Origin: Pedobacter caeni
Lineage (GTDB): Bacteria > Bacteroidota > Bacteroidia > Sphingobacteriales > Sphingobacteriaceae
Length of the DNA stretch: 64,000 nucleotides
Assembly (NCBI RefSeq): GCF_900129215.1
Contig: NZ_FQUQ01000004.1
Span: forward strand, 682,001-746,000
Direction of reading: 5' to 3'
A model generated the notes under the pieces. It had not been told where the DNA came from. It saw only the letters and a program-made list of their open reading frames with translations, and did not search any database. Below, in pieces: positions 17,876-27,995 of this stretch (position 1 is its first letter; each line of letters begins with the position of its first letter). The position numbers and the translations under genes were made by a program.

Positions 17876-18415
17876 TTAGTTTTTATCTCCGTTTTTATAG
17901 ATGTTGTAATAATTATAATCCGTCATTGGTGCTCCCGTTAATCCTAAATGATGACTGATTGTGGTGATTTGTCCACGGTGGTAGGTACTATGGTTCATGA
18001 CCTGCTGAATGTATTCAAAGTTGGAAAAATCACATTTAAACCAGGGATTTTCAACCAGTGTACTTTCTTCAACATTGGCTTCGGTCATTTGGTCAACATA
18101 TGCAGAGAATTCTTCAGACTGCCTGATGAGCATATCAAAAGCTTCATTTATGTTTCCCTTAAATTCTTTTGTCCAATCGAATGTTTCTTTTTTAATGAGG
18201 CTTAACCAGTATACCTGTGTCTGACAAATGTGAAAGACGGTCGGTTTAATCCCCCGAAAACTCGAAGCCACTTCCTTTTCCAATAGCTCTTCAGGGTAGG
18301 TTCTCAGCCAATTGATCAATCTGGCATTTGCCCATGCATTATATGCGGCATAATTTTTCATTAAATAAGTAATCGCATTCGTCGCGGTCGTGGTGTTAAG
18401 GTTGTCAGGTGCCAT
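17876..18415 (-). CDS. DinB family protein
   Basis: 179-residue four-helix-bundle protein of the DinB/YfiT metalloenzyme superfamily. Supporting segments are an early NAWANARLINWL helix, HICQTQVYWLSLI with the first metal-type His, and the C-terminal MNHSTYHRGQITTI, where HxxxH-type ligands lie. Many members are thiol-dependent transferases of uncertain substrate. It is encoded 65 bases downstream of the cytochrome oxidase gene on the same strand, with no obvious functional link. Confidence 0.88.
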   Translation of the reverse strand: MAPDNLNTTTATNAITYLMKNYAAYNAWANARLINWLRTYPEELLEKEVASSFRGIKPTVFHICQTQVYWLSLIKKETFDWTKEFKGNINEAFDMLIRQSEEFSAYVDQMTEANVEESTLVENPWFKCDFSNFEYIQQVMNHSTYHRGQITTISHHLGLTGAPMTDYNYYNIYKNGDKN

Positions 18416-18480
18416 ATTTTGTTTGTTTTATGATACAAATTAAATATACGACACTGACAACCCTATGGCAGTGTATTTTT

Positions 18481-20343
18481 TTAAAATTTTGTGGAATTCT
18501 TTTGCTCCCTTTCGTAAGCCTCCTGAATGGCCATCAATTCCGGATTGTTTTCCAGGTCATGTGCCTGATTGGAAGACATCGTCTGGGAGAAAGGAACGGT
18601 CTGCATGATAAAATCCGCTTCATGTCCGGGTTTGCTATAGTCATAAGCCCAGCGATGAACCACAGGCAATTCTCCCGGCCAGTTTCCATGGATATGCTCC
18701 ACCGGAGTTGTCCATTCCAGTGTATTGGAGTCCCATGGATTTTGAGTCGCTTTCTTTCCTTTAAAAATAGAATAGAAGAAATTGTATAAAAAGGCAACCT
18801 GTACCAATGCGGCGACAATGGCTGCCCAGGTAATCAGCACATTTACTGACATCCATTTTTGCATAAACTCAAATTCCGTAAAAGCATAATACCTTCTTGG
18901 TACTCCATCCAGTCCCAGGAAATACATCGGAAAGAACACCAGGTAAGCACAGGCAAAAGTGACCCAGAAATGAAGGTAGCCCAATTTTTCGTTCATCATC
19001 CTTCCAAACATTTTAGGGAACCAGTGGTATACTCCGGCCAGCATGCCAAATACTGCTGCCGAGCCCATCACCAGGTGGAAATGCCCGACCACAAAATAGG
19101 TATCATGCAGGTTAATGTCTAAAACTGCATTTCCCAGATAGATCCCGGTCATCCCTCCTGAAATAAAGAAAGAAACCAATCCAATGGCAAACATCATTGC
19201 CGGAGTAAACCGGATGTTCCCTCTCCACAAGGTGGCCAGGTAATTAAAAGTTTTTACCGCAGAAGGAACTGCAATAATCAGGGTGGTGATCATAAATACC
19301 CCACCTAAAAACGGGTTCATTCCTGTGACGAACATGTGGTGCCCCCATACAATGAAAGATAGAATCACAATTCCAATCAGGGAGTAAACCATCGCATGGT
19401 AACCAAAGATTGGCTTCCTGGCATTGTTAGAGATCACTTCTGAGGTAAGCCCCAATGCAGGCATAATTACAATGTATACTTCAGGATGCCCAAGGAACCA
19501 GAACAGGTGCTGCCAAAGAATCGGCGATCCTCCCTCGTTCGGTAACACCTGAGTCCCGATTACAATATCAGACAGGTAGAAACTCGTTCCCATACTTCTG
19601 TCAAAAATCAACAGGATCACTGCGCCGGTTAGTACCGGAAAGGACAACAAGGCCATCACCGCTGTCAGAAACAGGGACCATACCGTTAGTGGCAAGCGCC
19701 ACATGCTCATCCCTTTGGTACGCATATTTAAAACGGTACTGATGTAATTCACATTGCCCATCACTCCGGAAATGATGAAAATGATGATACTGACCAGCCA
19801 GAGCGTCATCCCCAATCCGGATCCTGAAATGGCCTTTGGCAACACAGACAATGGAGGATAAACTGTCCAGCCTGCACTTGCCGGCCCTGTTTCCACAAAA
19901 CAGGAACCCAGCATCACGATGCAGGCAACCAGGAAAAACCAGTAAGACAACATGTTCATCAATGGGGAAGCCATATCCCTCGCCCCGATTTGCAGGGGAA
20001 TGAGGAGGTTACTAAAAGTTCCGCTGAGCCCGCTCGTCAGTACAAAAAAGATCATGATCGTTCCATGAATCGTGACCATGGCCAGGTAGAAGTCGGGTTT
20101 GATCCGACCTCCTTCTGCCCAGTTGCCCAGCAATACTTCTAAAACAGGAAATTCTTTATCCGGCCAGGCCAGCTGCAGGCGAAAAAGAACAGACATCAGC
20201 ATCGCAATGACCGCCATAAAGATCGCAGTGATTAAAAACTGCTTGGCGATCATTTTATGATCGGTACTGAAGATATATTTTCTGATAAATGATTGCGGAT
20301 GTTCATGCGGTTCCGCAACGCTTGTTAAGACTTCTGTATGCAT
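18481..20343 (-). CDS. ctaD: Cytochrome c oxidase subunit I
   Basis: 620-residue haem-copper oxidase subunit I, the catalytic inner-membrane subunit that reduces oxygen to water and pumps protons. Visible signatures are ARDMASP after the second helix, WQHLFWFLGHPEVYIVIMPA (CuB His and the A-type Glu near 288), VWGHHMFVTGMNP (CuB histidines) and HDTYFVVGHFHLVMG (haem a and a3 ligands). About twelve membrane helices are evident. No subunit II, III or assembly gene is adjacent; the neighbours are DinB and an AraC regulator. It therefore seems a detached copy that either partners with subunits encoded elsewhere or is an alternative oxidase core. Confidence 0.95.
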   Translation of the reverse strand: MHTEVLTSVAEPHEHPQSFIRKYIFSTDHKMIAKQFLITAIFMAVIAMLMSVLFRLQLAWPDKEFPVLEVLLGNWAEGGRIKPDFYLAMVTIHGTIMIFFVLTSGLSGTFSNLLIPLQIGARDMASPLMNMLSYWFFLVACIVMLGSCFVETGPASAGWTVYPPLSVLPKAISGSGLGMTLWLVSIIIFIISGVMGNVNYISTVLNMRTKGMSMWRLPLTVWSLFLTAVMALLSFPVLTGAVILLIFDRSMGTSFYLSDIVIGTQVLPNEGGSPILWQHLFWFLGHPEVYIVIMPALGLTSEVISNNARKPIFGYHAMVYSLIGIVILSFIVWGHHMFVTGMNPFLGGVFMITTLIIAVPSAVKTFNYLATLWRGNIRFTPAMMFAIGLVSFFISGGMTGIYLGNAVLDINLHDTYFVVGHFHLVMGSAAVFGMLAGVYHWFPKMFGRMMNEKLGYLHFWVTFACAYLVFFPMYFLGLDGVPRRYYAFTEFEFMQKWMSVNVLITWAAIVAALVQVAFLYNFFYSIFKGKKATQNPWDSNTLEWTTPVEHIHGNWPGELPVVHRWAYDYSKPGHEADFIMQTVPFSQTMSSNQAHDLENNPELMAIQEAYEREQKNSTKF

Positions 20344-20435
20344 GGATAGATATAAATATAAATACCCTGCAAAAGTCCCCTAAACGACGCTCAATCTATG
20401 GTAGCAAACTTATATAATATGGTATAGATTAGAGA

Positions 20436-21305
20436 TTAGGCCTTATTCTTCCGGAACTCCTCTGGTGTCATTCCCACCAGCTTTTTAAAGAATTTGGTGA
20501 AATAGGAGTTGTCGTTAAAACTGAGTTCATCAGAAATCTCTGAAATCGTCATGTCCTGACTCACCAGTAAGCGTTTTGCTTCCAGCAATATTCTATTGCG
20601 GATCACTTCCCCTGCCTGCATCCCAAGGTATTCCTTGCACAATGCATTTAAATGATTGGGGGTGATGTATAAAAGATCTGCATAGTCTTTAGGTAACCGC
20701 AGGTTGGTAAAATGTTGTTCAATTAACTTCTGGAAATTGCGCAGCAAGGTATAATTATAGACTGGAAACTTGTGTTTTTCAGCCGGGCTCAACTGTTGTT
20801 CCATCCTCATGAACACATATAGTAACATCACACTCACCAGGTCTTTTTGTAAAGGTTTAACCCTGTTCACCTGTTCGTAAATCCGCTCAAAAAAAGCAGT
20901 CATTTCCTCTTCCATATGAGCAGGAACCTGGAAAGCCCCATCCTGTGCAATTCCATTGAGAAAACTGAAGCCATTTAAAAAATCAGGTCTCAACAACAGG
21001 GATTGAAAAAACTCCCGGCTAAAATTGATGACATAACCATTTACTTCTCCTTCAAACTCCCAGGTATGTACCTGTCCCGGAACCATAAAATACATGTGCA
21101 TCGGCCGAACTTCAAAACGGGTAAAATCGATAGCATGTGCTCCCCCTCCTGAAGTAAATAAAACCATGTGGTAAAAATTATGCCGATGCGGAAAAGCAAG
21201 ACTGCTGTGTTTATGCAGGTAATCGGCAAGATGATCAACCAACAATTCGTCCTCTTTATAACCTGATAAAGTGCAGCAATCAAGAACCGGGATTTGTTTT
21301 ATCAT
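20436..21305 (-). CDS. AraC family transcriptional regulator
   Basis: 289-residue regulator. The N-terminal cupin-like ligand-binding domain (about 35-110; FPHRHNFYHMVLFTSGGGAH, then MYFMVPGQVHTWEFEGEVNG) is followed by a C-terminal AraC double helix-turn-helix (about 190-289; YADLLYITPNHLNALCKEYL, MTISEISDELSFNDNSYFTK). It is transcribed toward the cytochrome oxidase gene and ends 92 bases before it. Target and inducer are unknown. Confidence 0.93.
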   Translation of the reverse strand: MIKQIPVLDCCTLSGYKEDELLVDHLADYLHKHSSLAFPHRHNFYHMVLFTSGGGAHAIDFTRFEVRPMHMYFMVPGQVHTWEFEGEVNGYVINFSREFFQSLLLRPDFLNGFSFLNGIAQDGAFQVPAHMEEEMTAFFERIYEQVNRVKPLQKDLVSVMLLYVFMRMEQQLSPAEKHKFPVYNYTLLRNFQKLIEQHFTNLRLPKDYADLLYITPNHLNALCKEYLGMQAGEVIRNRILLEAKRLLVSQDMTISEISDELSFNDNSYFTKFFKKLVGMTPEEFRKNKA

Positions 21306-21395
21306 GCGCCAAAGTTACCGGGTTCAATTCTGCAAAAAGCGGTATTAAACTTTAGATTAATGGTACTTATTACTTCCGCTTAACCTGTTTTTGAA

Positions 21396-21420
21396 AAAAC
21401 CGGCTGAAAAGCCCGGTTTT
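21396..21420 (-). terminator. Probable Rho-independent terminator
   Basis: AAAACCGG (21396-21403) pairs with CCGGTTTT (21413-21420), and the minus strand continues with a T run. It overlaps the stop codon of the small membrane-anchored protein encoded just upstream on the minus strand. Confidence 0.65.
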
Positions 21421-21814
21421 AGTTGAACAACCTTGCTTCTAAATAAAGGATCAACGGCAATACAAATTTATGTTTGCTTTCATCGCCATCTGAAATGCAG
21501 ACCAATCCCCAGCCTAAATGGTCTTTTCGAAGACGGATCAGCTCGGTATGGTCAGCTGAATAAAAGAAATACTCCCCATTGGGATAAGCTTCAAAATACC
21601 CTTCTATCTGATCCTTGCCTCTTCCAATCCGTACCGTTTGCTTTCGGACATACTGAAAATGCATTCTGATGTGATTTTCCAGCAGTTCTTTTTTTGGCAG
21701 CTCAACAGCAGAAGCAACCAGGCGGTTATATTGGAGCATCGCCAGTTTTATAAAAATAACAGCAGGTGCGAAAGCGGATAGAAAAAGGACACCATGGCCA
21801 GCCAGATTACTCAT
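21419..21814 (-). CDS. Unknown protein with N-terminal membrane segment
   Basis: 131 residues. Residues about 5-27 (GHGVLFLSAFAPAVIFIKLA) form one hydrophobic segment. The rest is soluble and rich in aromatic and charged residues (GYFEAYPNGEYFFYSADHTE, RLRKDHLGWGLVCISD). No known family was recognised. It lies alone between the AraC regulator and arginine decarboxylase, all on the minus strand. Coding is supported by the frame length, a probable terminator at its stop and a normal amino-acid make-up. Confidence 0.65.
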   Translation of the reverse strand: MSNLAGHGVLFLSAFAPAVIFIKLAMLQYNRLVASAVELPKKELLENHIRMHFQYVRKQTVRIGRGKDQIEGYFEAYPNGEYFFYSADHTELIRLRKDHLGWGLVCISDGDESKHKFVLPLILYLEARLFN

Positions 21815-21877
21815 ACCCCAAAATTAAAGACCTTTGCATCTAAGCATGGGTATTAATCCGGGGATTAATGGTATGGA

Positions 21878-23263
21878 TTAAAGATATCCTAAAATTTTCA
21901 GGGCCTGCTTACTGTTTTGTTCCTCCGCAAAGACCCGGTAGTTCAATGTTTCATCCTTATTCCGGTCGATCAGGATGTGTTTAGGTCCTGGTAACAGGCA
22001 ATGGTGAATTCCCCCGAAACCACTCAGTACTTCCTGATAAGCCCCGGTATGAAAGAAGCCGATGTATTGTGTTTTACGGGTTTTCGGCATGAAAATTTTG
22101 TCGTGACCAGAGTGGTAATAATCATCTCCATCGCAAGTCATCCCACCCAGATAAACCTGTTCCTGTTCCCTTTCCAGGTTGTTCACAGGTAACAACAGGT
22201 ATTGCTGTCCGATTGCCCAGGTATCCGGTAAACTGGTAATAAAAGAGCCATCCAGCATCAGCCACTTTTCATTGTGGTTTTGTTGTTTCCGCCCAAGCAC
22301 CTTGTATACAATGCCTGAGGCCTCAGCAACGGTGTACTTCCCAAATTCAGTGATCAGATCCGGTTCAGCAACCCCATAACTATCGCAAACCGATTTAATT
22401 CTCCGGATGATCCGGGTTACAAAATCCAGGTAATCAAACTTAAAATCAAAGGAATCCATAAAGGGCATTCCTCCGCCAATATCCAGGCTGCTTAACCAGG
22501 GATTGACCAGACTGAGTTTACAATACAGGCCAACATGCTTGTCCAGTTCCTCCCAATAAAAACGGGAATCAGAAATACCGGAATCAATAAAGAAATGTAG
22601 GGTAGTTAATTTGAAATTCGCGTGTCCTTCTATCTTATTCTTATAAAAATCGATGATTTCTTCTCTTCTGATCCCTAGTCTTGAGGTGTACAACTGAGAA
22701 GCCGGCCGGTCATCCGATGCAATCCGCAGCCCCAGATTCAGTGGCTGATGGAGGTGTTCTGTATAAAAATTAAACTCCTCTTTATTGTCCAGGATGGGAA
22801 TAAGGTTTCGGTTTCCCTGAGCGATCAGTTCCAGGATTCCCTGCTGGTAGGCTGCGGTTTTAAAACCATTACAAATCACCAGTGTATCCTGATCCATTTT
22901 GCCGGAGGCCAGTAAGGAACTCAGTAAAGGAATATCAAAAGCAGAAGAAATTTCAATCCCGATGTGGTTGCTCAGTGCTTCATTCAGCACGTAACTGAAA
23001 TGAGAACTTTTAGTGCAAAAGCAATAGGTATACTTCCCCAGATATCTTTCAGCGGTCATTGCCCTGAAGAAAAGCTCCTGCATGCTGCTGATCTTTTCGC
23101 TGATGGAAGGGAGGTAAGTGAATCGTAGAGGTGTGCCATACGTTTCAATTACCTCCAGCAGATTTATTCCATGGAAATGCAATGCATCATCCGTAGTTTC
23201 AAAACCAGCAGTTTCCAGCGCAATATGCCCGTTAATAAATTCCAGGTAGTTTTCCATAGCCAT
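21878..23263 (-). CDS. speA: Probable arginine decarboxylase (alanine-racemase fold, PLP)
   Basis: 461-residue fold-type III PLP decarboxylase, most likely making agmatine from arginine for polyamine synthesis. Lys85 (KYTYCFCTKSSHFSYVL) is at the position of the PLP-binding lysine. Other features are IGIEISSAFDIPLLSSLL, the HFFIDSGISDSRFYWEEL segment, SLDIGGGMPF (the Gly-rich phosphate-binding loop) and LITEFGKYTVAEASG. It is shorter than the E. coli biosynthetic enzyme, as is usual in Bacteroidota. An ornithine or diaminopimelate enzyme of the same fold cannot be fully excluded. The first Met (23263) or the third codon Met are both possible starts. Confidence 0.82.
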   Translation of the reverse strand: MAMENYLEFINGHIALETAGFETTDDALHFHGINLLEVIETYGTPLRFTYLPSISEKISSMQELFFRAMTAERYLGKYTYCFCTKSSHFSYVLNEALSNHIGIEISSAFDIPLLSSLLASGKMDQDTLVICNGFKTAAYQQGILELIAQGNRNLIPILDNKEEFNFYTEHLHQPLNLGLRIASDDRPASQLYTSRLGIRREEIIDFYKNKIEGHANFKLTTLHFFIDSGISDSRFYWEELDKHVGLYCKLSLVNPWLSSLDIGGGMPFMDSFDFKFDYLDFVTRIIRRIKSVCDSYGVAEPDLITEFGKYTVAEASGIVYKVLGRKQQNHNEKWLMLDGSFITSLPDTWAIGQQYLLLPVNNLEREQEQVYLGGMTCDGDDYYHSGHDKIFMPKTRKTQYIGFFHTGAYQEVLSGFGGIHHCLLPGPKHILIDRNKDETLNYRVFAEEQNSKQALKILGYL

Positions 23264-23351
23264 CCCCTTTTTGGGATGGCAAAAGTAAAACAGATTCCGG
23301 CTAAACTACTGGTGTTTTTAGCGGCTCAAATGGTATAATACGGAGATTGAA

Positions 23352-26300
23352 CTAAACTTCCAGTACCAGATCATCAGTATTGACAATCGTTCCTTCCTTT
23401 AAGACAATTGATTTCACCACTCCATCTGCGATTGCCGTAATATTGGATTCCATTTTCATCGCCTCAATCATAAACATGGGTTGGTTTTTCTTTACTGTAT
23501 CGCCCACCTTGACAAAAACTTTTGACAATAAACCCTGTAAAGGGGAACCAATATGTGCAGGATTCAGCTTGTCCACTTTTCGGTTTTCAGCCCTTGTGAC
23601 CTTCACTTCTTTATCCTGAATTTCGATATTTCTTGTCTGTCCGTTCAGTTTAAAGAACACCGTCCGCATCCCCTTATCATCAGCCGGACCAATGGAAAGC
23701 AAACGGATCAGCAAGGTTTTTCCTTTGGCAATTTCAATCGTTGTTTCCTCTCCGGGCTTCATTCCGTAAAAGAAATACTGAGTAGGAATCACAGATACGT
23801 CACCATACAACCTGAAAATCCGGATCGCTTCGGCAGTCACCTTAGGATAGAACTTATAAGCAAGATACATGGTATAAGTCAGGTCATCCCCAAATTCCAG
23901 TTTAAAGGCCTCAAATTCTGCTTCCAGATTCAGGGCCTCCAGATGTTTATTAGGCCTGTCGGTAAAAGGTGTTTTTCCTTTCAGCAGGATTTTCTGTAAG
24001 GCTTCCGGAAAACCTCCTGTCGGCTGACCGATCTCTCCCATAAAAAAGGAAACCACCGATTCCGGAAAGGCAAGCTGCTCTCCCCTGGCAAAAACGTCCT
24101 CCGGACTAATGTCATTGGCCACCATAAACTGGGCCATATCACCCACGACTTTAGAGCTGGGTGTTACCTTCACAATGTCACCAAACATGGTATTCACATC
24201 TGAATAGCGCTGTTTGATCAATTCAAACTTATCCCCCAATCCCAATGCAATGGCCTGAGGTTTTAAATTAGAATACTGTCCGCCGGGAATCTCATGTTCA
24301 AAGACTTCAGCAGAACTTGCTTTTAAACCGGATTCAAATGGGTAATAGTATTCCCTTACTGCTTCCCAATAGTTGGAATATGCGTTCAAAGATTTGATAT
24401 CATAGGGATTCTCCCTTTCATGAAAGCGCATCATTTCCACGATGGCATTAAAGTTCGGTTGTGCAGTGCTTCCTGATAATGCACCCAGGGCACAGTCGAT
24501 CACATCGACACCAGCTTCAATGGCCATGAGGTAAGTTGCAGGTTGTAAAGAAGAGGTATCGTGGGTATGTAAATGGATTGGAATTTTTACTGTATCCTTC
24601 AGGGCTTCTATTAATATTTTAGCCGCATAAGGTTTCAATAATCCCGACATGTCTTTCACTCCAAGAATATGGCTACCTGCATTTTCCAGATCTTTGGCCA
24701 TCTTCAGGTAATACTCCAGGTTGTATTTACTGCGCTTTGGATCCAGAATATCCCCTGTATAACACAATGCACCTTCTGCAAGTCCCTGTGTTTTTTTGCG
24801 GACCATTTCAATACAAGGTGCGATGTTCTCCATCCAGTTTAAAGAATCAAAGATTCTGAAAATATCTACTCCTTTTTCCCAGCTTTTCTCTACAAAAGAT
24901 TCGATCAGGTTATCAGGATAAGCCGCGTAACCTACTCCATTACATCCACGGATCAGCATTTGAATTAAAATGTTGGGCATAGCAGCACGCAATTTCTCCA
25001 GTCTCCTCCATGGGTCTTCATGTAAAAACCGCAGACAAACATCGAAGGTTGCTCCACCCCATGCTTCCATACTAAAAGTCTGGGGGTGTTGTTTGGCAAA
25101 ACCTTCTGCCACTTTGAGCATATCGTAGGTCCGCATCCTGGTGGCCAGCAAGGACTGATGTGCATCCCGGAACGTGGTATCCGTATAATGGATTTTCTTT
25201 TCTGCTTTCAGCCATTTGGAGAATCCTTCCGGCCCAAGTTCGGTTAACAAATCTTTGGTTCCCTTCGGATAAACAGACTGACCGACAATCGGTACCACCG
25301 GTTTTTCCAGGCGTTTATTTTCATCTACCTGTAGTACATCGGGATTCCCATTTACGGAAACCTCTCCTAAATAGGTTAATATACGTGTTCCACGATCCAG
25401 TCTCTTTTTTGATTCGAAAAGCTCCGGATGTTCCTGGATGAAATTGACAGTCGCCTTTCCCTGTACAAAGGTGGGATGGCTGATCAGGCTTTCCAGAAAC
25501 TGGACATTATTTTTTACCCCACGAATTCTGAACTCCCTCAGTGCGCGGTGCATTTTCCTTGCCGCATCGTCCAGAGTATGTCCACTGGTACTCACTTTTA
25601 CCAGCATGGAATCAAAAAACGGACTGATTTTCATCCCGGGATAGGTACTTCCTTCATCCAGTCTGATGCCAAATCCGGTTGCGTTTCTATAGGTAATCAG
25701 TGTTCCGTAGTCTGGTTTAAAATCATCCGAAGGGTCTTCGGTGGTAATACGGCATTGCATGGCAAATCCATTACAACGGATCGCCTCCTGGCTTTTAATG
25801 CCAATTTCCGCATCCGACAGGCGATAACCATCGGCAATAAACAACTGGGTTTTGATCAGATCAATCCCGGTAACCATCTCTGTAACCGTATGTTCAACCT
25901 GGATCCTCGGATTTACTTCAATAAAATAAATATGCTCCTGCTCATCGATCAGGAATTCAACAGTCCCTACATTGTTATATTTTACGGCTTTTGCGATAGA
26001 GGTGGCATAATGATACAGCTGGTCTCTGGTCTGCTGACTTAAATTCAGGGAAGGTGCTACTTCCACGACTTTTTGAAAACGGCGTTGTACTGAGCAATCG
26101 CGTTCATACAGATGGACCACTTCCCCGTAGTTATCTGCAACAATCTGCACTTCTATATGCCTTGGGCGGTTGATAAACTTTTCAAGAAATACAGTATCAT
26201 CCCCAAAAGCATTCTTCGCTTCACTACGCGCTTCAAAAAAACTCTTTTTCAGCTGCTCATCGTTATGTACGATGCGCATACCACGTCCACCACCACCGGA

Positions 26301-26786
26301 AGCCGCTTTGATCATCAATGGATAACCAATCCGGTTGGCTTCAGTTAAAGCCAGCTCAATGGTATTCAGCTCCAGTTCATTGCTTTCTATGATCGGCAGA
26401 CCAGCAGTTTTAGCCACCTTTTTTGCCGTCACTTTATCTCCTAATGAAGACATCACGTCCGGTCTGGGGCCAATAAATACAATTCCATTGGCTGCACATT
26501 GCTCCGCAAATTCTTCATTTTCCGATAAAAAACCATATCCCGGATGGATGGCATCTGCTCCGCAGTATTTTGCCATCCCGATCATCGCTTTAATGTCGAG
26601 GTAAGGTTTTAAAGGTTCATTGTCGGCCCCAATCTGATAGGCTTCATCGGCCTTATACCTGTGCAGGGAATACCTGTCTTCATAAGTATAAACTGCCACG
26701 GTCTGGATGTTCAGTTCACTGCATGCCCGTTCAATACGGATCGCGATTTCGCCCCGATTGGCAATCAATACTTTCTTAATGTTCAT
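23352..26786 (-). CDS. pyc: Pyruvate carboxylase
   Basis: 1144-residue biotin enzyme that converts pyruvate, bicarbonate and ATP into oxaloacetate to refill the citric acid cycle. The order of domains is complete. First is biotin carboxylase (1-450: KVLIANRGEIAIRIERACSE, GGGGRGMRIV, EVNPRIQVEHTVTE). The carboxyltransferase follows (about 530-800: TDTTFRDAHQSLLATRMRTY, HLHTHDTSSLQPATYL), then the PC/OADA region, and last the biotinyl domain with EAMKMESNI, biotin Lys1111. It stands alone between arginine decarboxylase and a 214-base divergent promoter region. Confidence 0.97.
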   Translation of the reverse strand: MNIKKVLIANRGEIAIRIERACSELNIQTVAVYTYEDRYSLHRYKADEAYQIGADNEPLKPYLDIKAMIGMAKYCGADAIHPGYGFLSENEEFAEQCAANGIVFIGPRPDVMSSLGDKVTAKKVAKTAGLPIIESNELELNTIELALTEANRIGYPLMIKAASGGGGRGMRIVHNDEQLKKSFFEARSEAKNAFGDDTVFLEKFINRPRHIEVQIVADNYGEVVHLYERDCSVQRRFQKVVEVAPSLNLSQQTRDQLYHYATSIAKAVKYNNVGTVEFLIDEQEHIYFIEVNPRIQVEHTVTEMVTGIDLIKTQLFIADGYRLSDAEIGIKSQEAIRCNGFAMQCRITTEDPSDDFKPDYGTLITYRNATGFGIRLDEGSTYPGMKISPFFDSMLVKVSTSGHTLDDAARKMHRALREFRIRGVKNNVQFLESLISHPTFVQGKATVNFIQEHPELFESKKRLDRGTRILTYLGEVSVNGNPDVLQVDENKRLEKPVVPIVGQSVYPKGTKDLLTELGPEGFSKWLKAEKKIHYTDTTFRDAHQSLLATRMRTYDMLKVAEGFAKQHPQTFSMEAWGGATFDVCLRFLHEDPWRRLEKLRAAMPNILIQMLIRGCNGVGYAAYPDNLIESFVEKSWEKGVDIFRIFDSLNWMENIAPCIEMVRKKTQGLAEGALCYTGDILDPKRSKYNLEYYLKMAKDLENAGSHILGVKDMSGLLKPYAAKILIEALKDTVKIPIHLHTHDTSSLQPATYLMAIEAGVDVIDCALGALSGSTAQPNFNAIVEMMRFHERENPYDIKSLNAYSNYWEAVREYYYPFESGLKASSAEVFEHEIPGGQYSNLKPQAIALGLGDKFELIKQRYSDVNTMFGDIVKVTPSSKVVGDMAQFMVANDISPEDVFARGEQLAFPESVVSFFMGEIGQPTGGFPEALQKILLKGKTPFTDRPNKHLEALNLEAEFEAFKLEFGDDLTYTMYLAYKFYPKVTAEAIRIFRLYGDVSVIPTQYFFYGMKPGEETTIEIAKGKTLLIRLLSIGPADDKGMRTVFFKLNGQTRNIEIQDKEVKVTRAENRKVDKLNPAHIGSPLQGLLSKVFVKVGDTVKKNQPMFMIEAMKMESNITAIADGVVKSIVLKEGTIVNTDDLVLEV

Positions 26787-27000
26787 ATTTTGGTTGTAGA
26801 TTGAATCAAAAATATCACATTCCTGCTAAACCTGCACCATCAAAATCATTTTATTATCAGGCAGTTACCTTGTACAAAATACACTATCCAAAATAAAAAC
26901 ACAGTCCTGAATAGGGGTAAAAGGAAAACCTGTTGTCACATACCTGAACAGATCAGAAAATGTTAATGTATTCCTGTTCCTCATCCTTTACAGAAACAAC

Positions 27001-27930
27001 ATGTTTAAAAAAAAATCCCTGATGAAAAAAAAATTGATGATCCTGCTCATCTTATCCGGAAAAGGTGCATTTGCCCAGCTTACACCAGTAAATACCATTG
27101 ACATCACCAGAACCTATAGTACTGGAAGTAAGTACATACAAAAAGATGAACCTTTAGAAAACACCAAAAAACCCCAGGAACGATTTGATCTGGGTTATAG
27201 TTTCATGATCTCCAACAAAGTAGATACCGCCACCCGAAAGGTTAACAGCTGGACTGCAATGGTAGATGCGAGTTATACTCAAATGGGTAAACCATTGACT
27301 GAAAATGACCTGATGCCTCATCGCTTATTCAGCACACAGTTTGGAGTAGTCAATTACCGCTCCCTGGGCAATAAATGGGGAATGGTAAAACTCGTTCAGG
27401 TTGGTGTCAATACAGACCTGAAGAAATTCGACATGCACGATCTGTTTGTTAGCGGAGGCTTGATTTTCATTAAAAATCAAAGTCCGAAATTTTCCTATGG
27501 CTTCGGTGTCTTTGTGGCCAATGCCACTAATGCTCCTCTTATCCTTCCCGCGATGATCTTTCAGCTGAGAACAGATGGCAAATTCAAATTCAAAATAGAC
27601 CTGCCTACAGAAGTGAGCACGGCCTATGAAATGAATAAGAAGATGGAAGTAAAGCTGGCATTAAGATACAGGAACATCAGCTATGATGTACAGAACAAAA
27701 TGAATCCAAAAAGACGGTACCTCAACTATATGGAACTTCCTTTGGGGCTCGAAGGAAAATGGAAAAGCAAACATTTTGATATTACTTTGGGCGGTGGCTA
27801 TATGTTCTTAAGAGATTTTCAACTTAAGGAGGGGGGCTTCAAAAACATGTTTAAAAGCGTTCCTACAAATACCTTAAATGGTAATATATATTTCAGTACC
27901 GGAATCAGTTACCGGTTAAAATCAAAATAA
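27001..27930 (+). CDS. Predicted outer-membrane beta-barrel protein (DUF6268-like)
   Basis: 309 residues with a signal peptide ending at AFAQ, followed by alternating beta strands rich in aromatic and Gly residues (FDLGYSFMISNKV, FSYGFGVFVANATNAPLIL, LALRYRNISYD, ITLGGGYMFLRDF) and ending in YRLKSK. This looks like an outer-membrane barrel. I believe it belongs near DUF6268 but that is from memory. The start could be 27001 or, giving a more usual signal peptide (MKKKLMILLILSGKGAFAQ), 27022. It is followed by a strong terminator hairpin. Confidence 0.72.
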   Translation: MFKKKSLMKKKLMILLILSGKGAFAQLTPVNTIDITRTYSTGSKYIQKDEPLENTKKPQERFDLGYSFMISNKVDTATRKVNSWTAMVDASYTQMGKPLTENDLMPHRLFSTQFGVVNYRSLGNKWGMVKLVQVGVNTDLKKFDMHDLFVSGGLIFIKNQSPKFSYGFGVFVANATNAPLILPAMIFQLRTDGKFKFKIDLPTEVSTAYEMNKKMEVKLALRYRNISYDVQNKMNPKRRYLNYMELPLGLEGKWKSKHFDITLGGGYMFLRDFQLKEGGFKNMFKSVPTNTLNGNIYFSTGISYRLKSK

Positions 27931-27932
27931 GA

Positions 27933-27962
27933 AAAATGCCTTTCCGTACGGAAAGGCATTTT
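27933..27962 (+). terminator. Strong bidirectional terminator hairpin
   Basis: AAAATGCCTTTCC and GGAAAGGCATTTT pair perfectly around a GTAC loop, with A/T tracts on both sides. It lies just after the barrel-protein stop (27930) and 34 bases from the stop of the converging ABC ATPase gene, so it can end both transcripts. Confidence 0.9.
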
Positions 27963-27995
27963 GAGATTTAAAGAGGAGATCCTGGTCTTGACGAT

